Origin: Kofleriaceae bacterium
Lineage (GTDB): Bacteria; Myxococcota_A; Polyangia; Haliangiales; Haliangiaceae
Assembly: GCA_024762925.1 (NCBI GenBank)
Contig: JANTGM010000034.1
Location: 1-51,405 of the forward strand
Reading direction: 5' to 3'
Length of the DNA stretch: 51,405 nucleotides
Part shown: positions 9,507 through 19,500 of the stretch, piece by piece
Layout: every line of letters starts with the position of its first letter
Position numbering within the stretch: position 1 is the stretch's first letter
Program-made: the position numbers and the translations under genes
Notes under the pieces: generated by a model
Seen by the model: the letters and a program-made list of their open reading frames with translations, nothing else
Database searches by the model: none
What the model was told of the DNA's origin: nothing

Positions 9507-11092
9507 GCCGTTTCTCCAAATACCGCCTCGATGAGGCTTCCGTTATCAATCAGGGTGCGGACCTTTGAGAAGTCTTCGCAGAGCACTCGGTCGCGTTCAA
9601 GGAAGGGGACGTGTTCGCGGATGAGTTCGTGCGCCTTTCTGAGCTTCTTGCCGGGTTTGTGGGGAGCTCGCAAATCGATTCCCTGTGCTGCTGCCATGAG
9701 TTCGATGGCGAGAACCGTTCGAACCTGGTCTTGAACCTGCGCGAACTTGAGTGCAGCGTGTGCACCCATTGAGACGTGATCCTCGCGACCAGCAGAGGAG
9801 GGGATCGAATCCACTGAGGCAGGGTGGCAGTACACCTTGTTTTCCGAGACCAGCGCCGCGGCGGTGACCTGGGCGATCATGAATCCCGAGTTTAGACCGC
9901 TGTCTTCGATGAGGAAGGCTGGAAGCCCGGAGGAGAGGGCAGGATTCACCAGTTGTTCGATTCGGCGCTCGCTGATGTTGGCAAGCTCGGCAACACCGAT
10001 CGCAGCGAAGTCGAGGGCGTGGGCGACGGGCTGTCCGTGAAAGTTACCACCCGAGATGAGCTCACCACCGAAGGGTAGGTTGTCATCAGGGAAGACCAAG
10101 GGGTTGTCGGTCGTCGAGTTGGCTTCTTGCTCAAGCACTCTCCGACAGGAATCCAAGACGTCAGCGGTGGCGCCGTGTACCTGCGGCATACATCGCAACG
10201 AGTAGGGGTCCTGCACCTTGCCGCAGCCGTGATGGGAAGCGGCTATCTCGCTATCGTCGAGTAGGGCTCGAAGCCGCTTGGCTACAACTTGCTGACCTGG
10301 CTGTGCTCTTGCGCCCACCACCCGGGAATCAAATGCGCGCACCGTGCCCTGTAGCGCCTCGAGGGACATGGCCCCAGCAATGTCGGCCGCCAAGCAGGTT
10401 GTGATCGCATCGTGCAAACCCAAGGCACCAACTGCTGTCATATGCTGGGTGCCGTTGAGAAGCGTTAGGCCTTCTTTGGCCTGCAACTCCAGCGGCTGTA
10501 GCCCGGCGAGCTTCAACGCCTCAGCTCCAAGCATCCGTTCGCCCCGATAGCGAACTGGCCCCTCACCAATCATTCCGAGTGCCAGGTGGGCTAGCGGAGC
10601 GAGGTCGCCTGAGGCTCCCACAGAGCCTCGTCGCGGAATGCACGGATGGATACGGTGCTCGAGCATTTCACAGAGAAATTCGCAGACACGAGTTCGTGCG
10701 CCGCTTTGCCCCCGTGAAAGAACCGCAGCGCGCAAGAGCATCATCGCTCGTGTTGCCTCTTCCTCCAGGTCTTCGCCAACACCAACGCAGTGTGAGCGCA
10801 CGAGATTCTGTTGGAGGGCAACGATCTGGTCCGGCGAGATTCGCACCTCGGCCATGGCACCGAAGCCGGTGTTTACGCCATACACGGCTGGGGCTTTCGC
10901 GCCACCTGAGACGATTGCATCGACGACAGCCCGCGACCTATCCATCGCAGCGATCGATTCGGGGCCTGGCCGGACCGAGCGGTAGTCGCGTGCCACCTGA
11001 GTGATGGATTCCAGGGTGAGTGGCTCTTGGCCGAGTAGCAGTGTGGGCTCTTGCACGCCCGGATAGTGCGAGGCGAACGCTCCCTCGGTCAA
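9503..11092 (-). CDS. hutH: Histidine ammonia-lyase
   Basis: First enzyme of histidine degradation: deamination of L-histidine to urocanate. The Ala160-Ser161-Gly162 triplet in [14 protein letters not shown] cyclises to the MIO electrophile that defines the family. YGVNTGFG near residue 71 and the C-terminal [11 protein letters not shown] are also typical. The reading starts at a TTG at 11092, giving 529 residues, some 15-20 more than usual. A GTG twelve codons on is a possible alternative, but neither has a good ribosome binding site. First gene of a three-gene hut operon. hutG or hutF (formiminoglutamate breakdown), hutC (repressor) and a histidine permease are not in the window. Confidence 0.96.
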   Translation of the reverse strand: MTEGAFASHYPGVQEPTLLLGQEPLTLESITQVARDYRSVRPGPESIAAMDRSRAVVDAIVSGGAKAPAVYGVNTGFGAMAEVRISPDQIVALQQNLVRSHCVGVGEDLEEEATRAMMLLRAAVLSRGQSGARTRVCEFLCEMLEHRIHPCIPRRGSVGASGDLAPLAHLALGMIGEGPVRYRGERMLGAEALKLAGLQPLELQAKEGLTLLNGTQHMTAVGALGLHDAITTCLAADIAGAMSLEALQGTVRAFDSRVVGARAQPGQQVVAKRLRALLDDSEIAASHHGCGKVQDPYSLRCMPQVHGATADVLDSCRRVLEQEANSTTDNPLVFPDDNLPFGGELISGGNFHGQPVAHALDFAAIGVAELANISERRIEQLVNPALSSGLPAFLIEDSGLNSGFMIAQVTAAALVSENKVYCHPASVDSIPSSAGREDHVSMGAHAALKFAQVQDQVRTVLAIELMAAAQGIDLRAPHKPGKKLRKAHELIREHVPFLERDRVLCEDFSKVRTLIDNGSLIEAVFGETA

Positions 11093-11183
11093 CAGTCAAG
11101 AGCCACGAGCGATCGCGGAGTCACTGGCTTGGACGGGCTGGCGACCTGGCTCGATCCCCGGGCCAGTCGCAGGTGCCAAGCCG

Positions 11184-11213
11184 TTGACAGCCAGGGACCG
11201 CGGCTCAGATAAT
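11184..11213 (+). promoter_or_regulatory. Sigma70-type promoter for the TPR operon
   Basis: TTGACA (11184-11189) is a perfect -35 box. GATAAT (11208-11213) matches five of six -10 positions, with an 18-bp spacer. It lies 43 bp before the ATG at 11257 and reads toward the two giant TPR genes. It is the clearest sigma70 promoter in the window. Confidence 0.7.
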
Positions 11214-11256
11214 TCTGCGGACTTAGGGCGCAAGTCCTGGTGCACCAAAGAAGATC

Positions 11257-14200
11257 ATGGCGGCAGACGACACCTCAAAAGACGACGAAGAATCCGGGCT
11301 GGAGATCCTTGAGGAGCCTGCAGGTGTGGTCTCTGTTGTGACTCCCATCGACAACAGTGAGGCCATCGATGCTGCCGTTGTTGTGACGGAAGATGGCGAG
11401 CCCGAAGAAGACGCTGAAGAGCTTGAAGTCGACGATGTTGAAGAACTCGATATCGAAGAACTGGATGACTTCGAATTGGTTGAGGAAGCCAGCGAGCGTG
11501 CGCCGGCTGTTCCGCCGCCCATGCAAGCTCCACCGCCGCTACCCCCCCCTCCCAAGCGCGAGGCTGCGCCAAGAGTTCCTACGGCCCCACCGAAGCCCGC
11601 TGCCCCAACCAAGAGCGACTTCAAGCCCGCAGCTCCTTTGCCAACCGCCGCTGCTGCACCCTTAGAGTTCCACCTAGTCCAGCCAGCCGAGGTCTCGGCG
11701 CTCGATGAATTGCTCGATGGTCGAGACAAACTCGATTGGGCACGCCGTGCGGAGAAACTCACCGATGAGTTGTCTCTTGCAGAGAGCAAGGCGCGCATGG
11801 GCGAGCTGGCCTACGAGCTTGGCGAACTCTATCAGCGTCATTTGGGTGATGAAGCATCCGCTGTAAAGGCCTATGGACGAGCCCTACAAGCCGATCCAAG
11901 CTTGCGAGCCAATCTTTGGGCGATTCGGCGCATTTTCTACCGAAGGGAGCTGTGGCCCAATCTCGTCAAACTCATTGGCGCAGAATTGCGTTTTGCTACC
12001 GACGATCGCCAGCGCGCCGACTTGCATCTAGAGCGGGGCAGAATTCTTCTGAACGGCGTCGGAGAACCCGCTGCGGCCCAGGAAGCCTTCGAGCAGGCAC
12101 TGGCGCTAGACCCGGGGAGCTTCAGCGCACTTCTCGCCCTGGAGTCGCTTGCGGGCGAGCGAGGCGACCAAGAGCTTCTCTATCGAACCCTAGCGCAGCT
12201 CGCTTCTGCCACGGAGGTTCCAGAGCGGCGGGCAGCGATTCTGGTGGAGCTTGCTCGCGAGTTTCGACTGAGCGACCAACGGCTCGATGAGGCGCGGGCC
12301 TTGCTCGCCGAGGCCGTCGAGCTTGATTGTCTTCATGCGGCGGTCGATCGGGAGCGGGAGGCGCTCGCAAGACACTGCGAGGACAGCGGGGCTCTTGCGG
12401 CATGTCTTGAGGCGCGCATTGGCCGATTGCAGGAGAGCTTCGGGCTTGCTGGACTTCCCGAACTCGACTCGGCACCACAGGATCGGGGTTCGGAACAGCG
12501 AGTGCGCGCCATCTTGGCTTTGAGACGCGAGCAGGCCCAGGTGCTTGCAGACGGAGGCGATGACGACGGCGCGTGGAGTTGCCTGCATCAGGCGCTGAGT
12601 CTCGCCCCGCAAGAGCCAATACTGCTGGCTGACCTTTCGGACCTGGCCGAACGGCTCGGTCGCTACGAAGAACTCGCAGAACTTGTGGCTGCAAGGGAAT
12701 CGGGGGAAGTCGATCCGGCTCGGGCGATTGGCCTTGCGCTTCGGCGTGCGAGTGCGTTGGCGAAGGCGGGCAAACAAGAGGAGGCCGACGAAGTCTTGGC
12801 ATCTCGAGCTCGCAGCGTGCCTGGCTATCTTCCGCTAATCGTTGCTCGGGAACTCGGTGCTGGTGCCAGCGCAAATTGGGCAAAGATGGCGGCCCTGCAG
12901 TTGGAAATGGCTGAGACGCTGCGACTGGGGACGGCATTTGGAAACGGGGCGGATTGTGCGCCAGAACCGCAGTCTGCGGCACGCCACTACGTGGTGGCGG
13001 GCGACCTCTACCGCTATGGGGTTGAAGATGCCGATATGGCATTGGCCCAATACCGGCTCGCGCTAGAAATGGATCCAGACTGTGTCGCGGCTACCGGCGC
13101 ACTGGTGGAGTTGCACAGATCGGTGGGGCGCTCGGCAGAAGCTGCGCAGTTTCTTGAGGCGCAGTTGCAGTCAAACGCGGTTCGCTCAGACTCCACGAAG
13201 GCGGATGAAATCCGCAACCAGCTTGTGGCTCTCAATCTCGCTATTGGAGACGCCGACGGCGAACTCAAGGCTGTCACAGGGTTGCTGGAGAATGCCCCAG
13301 AGGATGCTGCCTTGCAGGGGCGGCGCCTGGAGCTTCTTCGGGAACTCGGAAAGGTCGCGCAGTTCAGCGATGCGGCCGTTGCGCTCGCCGAGTCCGTCTC
13401 GGATCGCGATGCACAAGCGCTCTACTACTTTGAAGCTGGACGCGCATGCACCGATTGGGGGCGCGCAGCCCAGTGCTTTGCCGAGTGTCGCGAGCGATGG
13501 CCGGACGACCCGATTGTCGGCTTCCTGGAGCTGGACGCGCTGCGGCGGGCCCAGAATTGGGACGGCTTGGAAACGTGCCTGCGTGACAATATCGATCGCT
13601 GCGCTGACGAAGAGGTTGTTGAGTACGGGCGCGAGGCTTTGTGGGTTGTGGAATTTGCTCAGAATAACTCTGGAGGTGCCGCTGCGTTGGCCGTTGCCCT
13701 GTGTGAGCGCTCTCCCGACTCCTTGCCTCTGCTGCTAGACGCTCTCGCCTGTCTCGACCGGTGTAACGCGGATGCGCTCGCTGTGGCCGATGTTCTCGAG
13801 CGGATCGTTGATGCGAGCCATGGAGCGAGCAAGGCCGATGCGCTTCTCAGGCTCGGAATGGTTAGCCGTGGTCTTGGTCGCGAAGCCGACGCCGAGCAAG
13901 CATTTCGAAGCGCGGGAGAAGAAGGCCGGGTTGCAGGTTGGCTGGCGCTATACCACGGCGCTTCTAAGCAACAAGACATCGACATGCAAAGTGAGGCTCT
14001 TGGCGCTCTGGCGCAATCACTCGAAGATGCAGAGCAACGCGCGGCGGTGCTCACCACGTCCGCTTGGTCCGAGACGTTGCGGGGCAATGACGAACAGGCA
14101 GCGGAGCTGTTCTCGCTCGCGCGAGAGGGCAGCGAAGCGCCTGCGGGAGCTTTGCTGGGGCTCTCGCTACTCTCAGCAAAAGCCGTCGATCCTGTTGGAC

Positions 14201-16536
14201 AGGGAGAGTTCTTAGAAGCCTTGGCAACTTCGACGCAGGGCGCTTATGTGCAGAGTTCGCTGCTTCTACACGCCGCGATGTTGGCGGAGGTGCAGGGCGA
14301 TGAAGAGTCGGCAGCAGAGCGATTGCGCAAGGCCCGGGTGATATCACCGCAGGATGCGGGGACAGCCGTAATGCTCGCAGACAGACTCGCTCCTCTGAGC
14401 CCGGAGGGCCATGAAACGGTTCCAGCGCTTCTTGAACGTGCTGACCTTTGCGACATGCGGTCGGTCTTGGCAGAGGCTGGATCAGCACGAGTCGACTGGG
14501 AACTCGAGCGCGCAGAGGCGTTGGAGCTCGCTGGGCATTTGCAAGAGTCGATTGCGGCTGTTTCATCGGTGCTCGAGATGCGGCCAGGGCATATTCGGGG
14601 CCTGCAAACACTGCGACGGGTGTGCATTCGGGGTGGCGATCGCGCCAGCCAAGCTCGCGCAAGTGTCGCCCTCGCTCGGCAAATCGGCGATGAAGAGGGT
14701 AGGGCTGCGCTGTTTCGCGAAGCGGCTGCCATCTTCGACGGCGAACTGGATGACACCGTGGCCGCCGTTGCAACCTACCAAGCCTTGCTGACGGAATTGC
14801 CCGGTGCCCCCGAGTATGAGCGTCTCGTCGAGATTCTTCGGGAGCACGATGACAAGCGAATGCTCTACCGCCTCTACTCTGCGCGCCTGAAGTATCTGGG
14901 GGTTGAGGGCCTGCACAGAGAACGCGTTCCGATTCTGGTGGCCCGTGCCAGGCTGCGGAGAGACATTGGCGACCTCCGTGGCGCGGCGCGTGACTTTGCA
15001 ACGCTTCTCGATGTGGACCCCAATCACCTCGTGGCACTTTCAGAAAGGGCCCAGTTGCTCGAGAGACTCGGTGATGATCGCGAAGCCGCTGATTTGTTGC
15101 AGGTGTACCTGGCCCTGGAAGCCGATCCTTCCAAGCGCGCGAGCGCCGAGCTCGCGCTCTCCCATCTCATGGCTGATAGCTTGGACGACTTGCAGGGTGC
15201 CATCACCCAACTTGAGCATGTAGTCCGACAGAGCCCGCATGATCTTGAGGTCAAAGAACGCTTGTTGTCATTGCTCATTAAAGCTCAGCGGGTCGATGAA
15301 GCAAGCGGTCTTCTGCGCGACATGGCCAGCATGCGGGGCAGTGATGGTGAGCGTGCTCGCGACGAGTTGCGAATCGCCGGCTTGCAGCGCGAAGCGGGAA
15401 ATCGCGAGGCGGCCATCGGTAGCCTGCGCCGTGCACGGCAGTACGATGCCCTCAACATCGAGGCGCTCAGTGACCTGATTGAGCTTGCAGGGGGCGAGGC
15501 GAAGACCCGGAGTGCGCTTGTCGAGAGCGCCGTAGCAGACTTGCGCGGGGCGATCGCTGAGGCCCCCGCGGAATCTTCCCTCTACGAAAAACTCGCAATT
15601 GTGGCGAGCTGGGGTAAGCTGCGCCACCTTGAGCGACAAGCTTTGCAGGCGCTTGAGGTCGTTGGCGGGCTAAGTGGCGAGCAAGAAGCCGCGTTGACTC
15701 GCCTTGGGCCAAGCCCGGCCAGTTCCGAAATGGTCTTTGGCGAGGACGCTTGGCTTAGTGCATTCGTGCACCGTGATGCGGGCGGTTTTGCGGGCCAGCT
15801 GTGGCAGGTCATCGGCGCTGCTGTGGCACAGCTTTCCGAAGGCACCCCAGAAGGCCTCGGCTTTGAGCGCAGTCAGCGGGTCAAAGGTAAGAGCGTCGCC
15901 AAGGAACTCCCAGCCGTGGCAGCTTTGGCCGGGCATCTGGGAATTGAGGGGTTGGAGGTGTATCGCTCGGATTCGCGCGGCGAGGTTGCGAGGTCGGTGA
16001 CAGGAGAACATGCGACGGTGTGTCTGGGAGGAGCGCTGGCAAAGGCTGCCACACCCGAGCATCGCTTTGCACTTGGGCGCTGTCTGGCTCACGCAAAGTC
16101 CGGATCGGGCAGTGCGGTAGAGCTGGCGGAGACAGACCTGTATTCGTATTTTGCGGCGGCGGCAGAGCTTGCGGGAGTTCGCCCGGTGCCAACGATGCTC
16201 GCCGAGCGGACCAAGTCCGAGACCGTCACTGTGTTGGCGAGGCGAATGGCAAAGGCTCTGGGGCGTCGCGCCCGAAAGGACTTAACCGCCATGGCGCCTC
16301 GGTTTACCGAGCTTGGGTCCCCGCTCAGTTGGCGCATCGGAACCGAGCAAACCGCGGCTCGTGTGGGCTTGGCGGTGTGCGGAAGCTTGACGGCGGCCAT
16401 GGATATTCTAGACATCGGCAAGGGAGGTCGGTCTCTCGCGGATGCGCCAGTCGGCCGCGAGCTACTCTCGTGGTCTGTAGGGGAACAATTCTTAGCGATG
16501 CTCGGAAGCAACGAGAGTGGAGGCAGTGATGTCTGA
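11257..16536 (+). CDS. Giant TPR protein with C-terminal degenerate M48-peptidase-like domain (1)
   Basis: A 1759-residue protein with no signal peptide or membrane segment, so probably cytoplasmic. Residues 1-75 are strongly acidic, and 76-125 are a Pro/Ala/Lys-rich linker. Residues from about 130 to 1480 are helical repeats of TPR type, for example VKAYGRALQADPSLRANLW and AQEAFEQALALDPGSFSALL. The last 270 residues differ. They include LEVYRSDSRGE, EHRFALGRCLAHAKSGS and TAARVGLAVCGSLTAAMDIL. These line up with the M48 peptidase pattern VYV...ELxFVLGHELxH and the later ADRxGL region, but the zinc ligands are replaced (GHELxH reads GRCLAH here). I infer an inactive scaffold. The next gene encodes the same architecture and overlaps by 8 bp. 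Partners are unknown. Confidence 0.8.
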   Translation: MAADDTSKDDEESGLEILEEPAGVVSVVTPIDNSEAIDAAVVVTEDGEPEEDAEELEVDDVEELDIEELDDFELVEEASERAPAVPPPMQAPPPLPPPPKREAAPRVPTAPPKPAAPTKSDFKPAAPLPTAAAAPLEFHLVQPAEVSALDELLDGRDKLDWARRAEKLTDELSLAESKARMGELAYELGELYQRHLGDEASAVKAYGRALQADPSLRANLWAIRRIFYRRELWPNLVKLIGAELRFATDDRQRADLHLERGRILLNGVGEPAAAQEAFEQALALDPGSFSALLALESLAGERGDQELLYRTLAQLASATEVPERRAAILVELAREFRLSDQRLDEARALLAEAVELDCLHAAVDREREALARHCEDSGALAACLEARIGRLQESFGLAGLPELDSAPQDRGSEQRVRAILALRREQAQVLADGGDDDGAWSCLHQALSLAPQEPILLADLSDLAERLGRYEELAELVAARESGEVDPARAIGLALRRASALAKAGKQEEADEVLASRARSVPGYLPLIVARELGAGASANWAKMAALQLEMAETLRLGTAFGNGADCAPEPQSAARHYVVAGDLYRYGVEDADMALAQYRLALEMDPDCVAATGALVELHRSVGRSAEAAQFLEAQLQSNAVRSDSTKADEIRNQLVALNLAIGDADGELKAVTGLLENAPEDAALQGRRLELLRELGKVAQFSDAAVALAESVSDRDAQALYYFEAGRACTDWGRAAQCFAECRERWPDDPIVGFLELDALRRAQNWDGLETCLRDNIDRCADEEVVEYGREALWVVEFAQNNSGGAAALAVALCERSPDSLPLLLDALACLDRCNADALAVADVLERIVDASHGASKADALLRLGMVSRGLGREADAEQAFRSAGEEGRVAGWLALYHGASKQQDIDMQSEALGALAQSLEDAEQRAAVLTTSAWSETLRGNDEQAAELFSLAREGSEAPAGALLGLSLLSAKAVDPVGQGEFLEALATSTQGAYVQSSLLLHAAMLAEVQGDEESAAERLRKARVISPQDAGTAVMLADRLAPLSPEGHETVPALLERADLCDMRSVLAEAGSARVDWELERAEALELAGHLQESIAAVSSVLEMRPGHIRGLQTLRRVCIRGGDRASQARASVALARQIGDEEGRAALFREAAAIFDGELDDTVAAVATYQALLTELPGAPEYERLVEILREHDDKRMLYRLYSARLKYLGVEGLHRERVPILVARARLRRDIGDLRGAARDFATLLDVDPNHLVALSERAQLLERLGDDREAADLLQVYLALEADPSKRASAELALSHLMADSLDDLQGAITQLEHVVRQSPHDLEVKERLLSLLIKAQRVDEASGLLRDMASMRGSDGERARDELRIAGLQREAGNREAAIGSLRRARQYDALNIEALSDLIELAGGEAKTRSALVESAVADLRGAIAEAPAESSLYEKLAIVASWGKLRHLERQALQALEVVGGLSGEQEAALTRLGPSPASSEMVFGEDAWLSAFVHRDAGGFAGQLWQVIGAAVAQLSEGTPEGLGFERSQRVKGKSVAKELPAVAALAGHLGIEGLEVYRSDSRGEVARSVTGEHATVCLGGALAKAATPEHRFALGRCLAHAKSGSGSAVELAETDLYSYFAAAAELAGVRPVPTMLAERTKSETVTVLARRMAKALGRRARKDLTAMAPRFTELGSPLSWRIGTEQTAARVGLAVCGSLTAAMDILDIGKGGRSLADAPVGRELLSWSVGEQFLAMLGSNESGGSDV

Positions 16537-19500
16537 GGGTAACGAAGACGATCCGCTCGCAGGAATTCTTGGCGACGAGCTTGGTGAGTGGGACAAGATG
16601 TTTGACTCTCTGCATGAGAGCGCCGACACCGAAACTCCCGAGCCAAGTCCCGTGCTCGATCCGCCGACTCCGGTGGTTGAGCTGGACGTGGACGCGATCG
16701 ATCCGCCAACGCCCGCTGGCGGCGAGGCGATGGATTTTGCTCTAGCGCAGTCTGTCAAAGAACCCCCAGAATCGCTGCCACCAGCATCCCCCTTTGATGA
16801 GGAGGGGGTCACGCTTGGGCCGCCGGGTGCAGCTCCTTCGGAGTATGCAGGTGAAGGGGAAGTGAGTTTTGGCGGTGTCCCCGAGGCGCTTGGAAGCCTT
16901 CTCGGTAGCGAGGGGCACGAGGAATATGAGATCGAGCTTGGGCAACGACCGCCCGAGAGCGCAGTTGCGGCTCCAGGAGTCTCTGATGTTGCTCTCGCCG
17001 ACGTCTTAGGGGAGGAGGTGAATGCCGAGCAGGAACTCGCGCGAATCTCTGATCGAGCCAATGCGTTTTTTGAGGAAGGCCCCGCAGAGACCGCCGCCTT
17101 TGAGCTTGACGACGACTTCTACGAAGGAATCGAAATCGGCAGCAACGCCATTCCAACGCCCATTCCCGAGGATGAGCCGATGGAATCAAGTCCGTACGGG
17201 GATGGGATTCCTCAGTATTCCGGGACACCCTCCTTCACATCCTCTGCGGTCGAAACCTCTGCCGTCGCATCCTCGGGTGTTCTTGCCGACGAGAAGGAGC
17301 GCGGCACTCCGGTTCGTGGCGTCGTAATTCCCGATGCGGCCAGGGGGCCACAAGGTGATGATGCGAGTGATCCGACAATCCCCAAGCCGCTCTCGCTGCA
17401 AGAGTCTGATGGCATTCCGCAGGCGATTGGCCAAGCTGGTCATGGTGCGCTTCGCACGGGTGCCACACGTCCAGACAGCGAGGACAGCGTAGAACTCGCC
17501 TCGGAAGTGGACGGCGCGCTCGAGAGCATTCGAAGTGGCCCAAGCACGCCAGCGCCGCTGGACCTGGATGGGCTTGTGGCCTCTGATGTCGAACCTGGCC
17601 CTCGAATCGATGGCGTTGTCGACGCGGCATTCGACGATGCCGTCGCCATGAGCACCGGCACGCTGCACACAGGGCCCTTGCCAGAAGTTGATGTGGAACC
17701 GGATCTTCCCGAGGGCAAGTTCTCATCATCGCTTCCAGAGCTGAGTCTGTCGCAAATCCAGGTGGCGGAGCGTGTGGAGCCCGACGATTCAGATCGCACG
17801 GAGGAAATTGCGCGATTGCTTGTGCTCTACGAGCGCGAGCTTTCAACCCTGGATGAGCCTGGTGCGACGATTCGAATTCGGATTGAGTCCGGGCGACTTG
17901 CAGAGAGCCTCGGCGATCTCGACAGAGCACGGCGACATCTCGACGAAGCGCTCAAACTCGATCCTCGGCTCATCCCTGCCAATCGCGCACTCCGACGCAT
18001 TGAGCGACGCCTGGGGAACTGGGACCAGGTGTTGGGCCAGCTCGACAACGAAATCCAAAAGGCTGGAGCGATGGAGGCTAGGGCGCTTGCAGCGTATCGC
18101 ACAGACCTCTTGCGAGCGGCGGGTGAGCCTGATCTTGCGAGGGTCGCAGTTGGCGAGCTTCTCGATTCGGCTCCCAAAGACACTCGAGCACTGCTTGCGA
18201 ATCTGGAACTGGCGTTTGTGGATGGGCGCGAGGATGAGGTTCGAACAACGCTCGCTGCGTTGGCCGACTCACTCAGTGGGCCTCGCTTGCGATCGGTTGT
18301 GTACGAAGTGGCCGGGATTGCCGCAGGACGCGATGGTGATCGCGAGGCGCTCTCAGAAACTCTGCTAAAGGCCGACCAGGCCTACCCAAATCTCGGGGCC
18401 CAGATTGCGCGGTCTACGATGATTGCCGAGGAGGAGGCTGCCAAGATGGCAGCACTCGCACTGCGGGTTGGTGAGAGTAACGCGGAGCTTGGAGCTGCTA
18501 TCGCATGGCGCGCAGCGGAAGGGGCGCTGGCATCGGGCGACTCAGAAGCTGCACTGACCTTGCTCACCGCAACTGGGGAGACCGTTGCTACGCATCCACT
18601 TCTACTGCATTGCAAACTGCGCGCCTCGACGGACGAAAGCGTCAAGGCGGAGACGTGGAAGGCACTTGCACTGGCGGCAGAAGATGATCTGCAGCGAGCC
18701 GCGGCGCTCGGTGAGGCAACACAGTTTGCTCACCGAGTCGCGAGCGATGCGGCATTGTCCCTGGCGGAAGAAGCGCTAGCAGCGAATCCACACAGTAGTG
18801 TCGCACAAGTGTGGGTGCGCCGTTTGGGTGGCAGCCCCGAAGAGCAACGAGACATTGAGGATGAGCCGCTAACGCTTGTGGACGCGTTTTCTCAGGCGCG
18901 TTTCCTCCAAGACTCCGGTGATATTGCCGGTGCCAGAGCTGCTGTGACATCGCTGCTTGCCCGCGACGAAACCGACGCACCTGCGTTGCGACTCTACGCT
19001 TTGGAGTTGGCGCACGCATCTGGTGACCTTGCAGAGCTGTCTCGACACTATGAGGCGCTGGCCGCCGAGGCCGCCAGTGATGAAGTCTCGAAGATCGCCA
19101 ATCGAGGGGCCGCTCGGGCCCTAACGCGCGTTTCGGTGGATGCTGCTCCAGCCGTGGTCAAAGAACTGCAGTTGCAGGCTGCCGAGGCTTGGCGGGCCCA
19201 AGCCTTACAGGAGCCCGGAGCAGCTGCCGAGACAGCGCGCCTGTTGGCTCAGCTGTCAGGGGAGGAATCTTCTATCTCTGACTGTACCGCCGTTCTCATG
19301 GACCAGGTTGGCGAGGGCGAGCGACACGCGCAGGTTGTCGTGGAGGATGCCTGTCGCAACTTGCCGAGCGATGCAAGCGGAGCAGCCGAAGGAATCGCAA
19401 CCTTGCTTCACGGTCAAGCAAACTCCCGTGCCTTAGAACTTTTCTGGTCACTGGCACTCTCCACCGATCGGGTGAGTGAGGCCGCAGAGGCTTTGGAGGC

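Noticed and set aside
11223-11798. Ser-rich minus-strand frame
   Set aside because: It mirrors the acidic and Pro-rich 5' end of the first TPR gene, whose promoter and start are well supported.
15726-16536. Active zinc protease at the end of the TPR proteins
   Set aside because: The HExxH ligands are missing in both proteins; only the surrounding M48 pattern remains.
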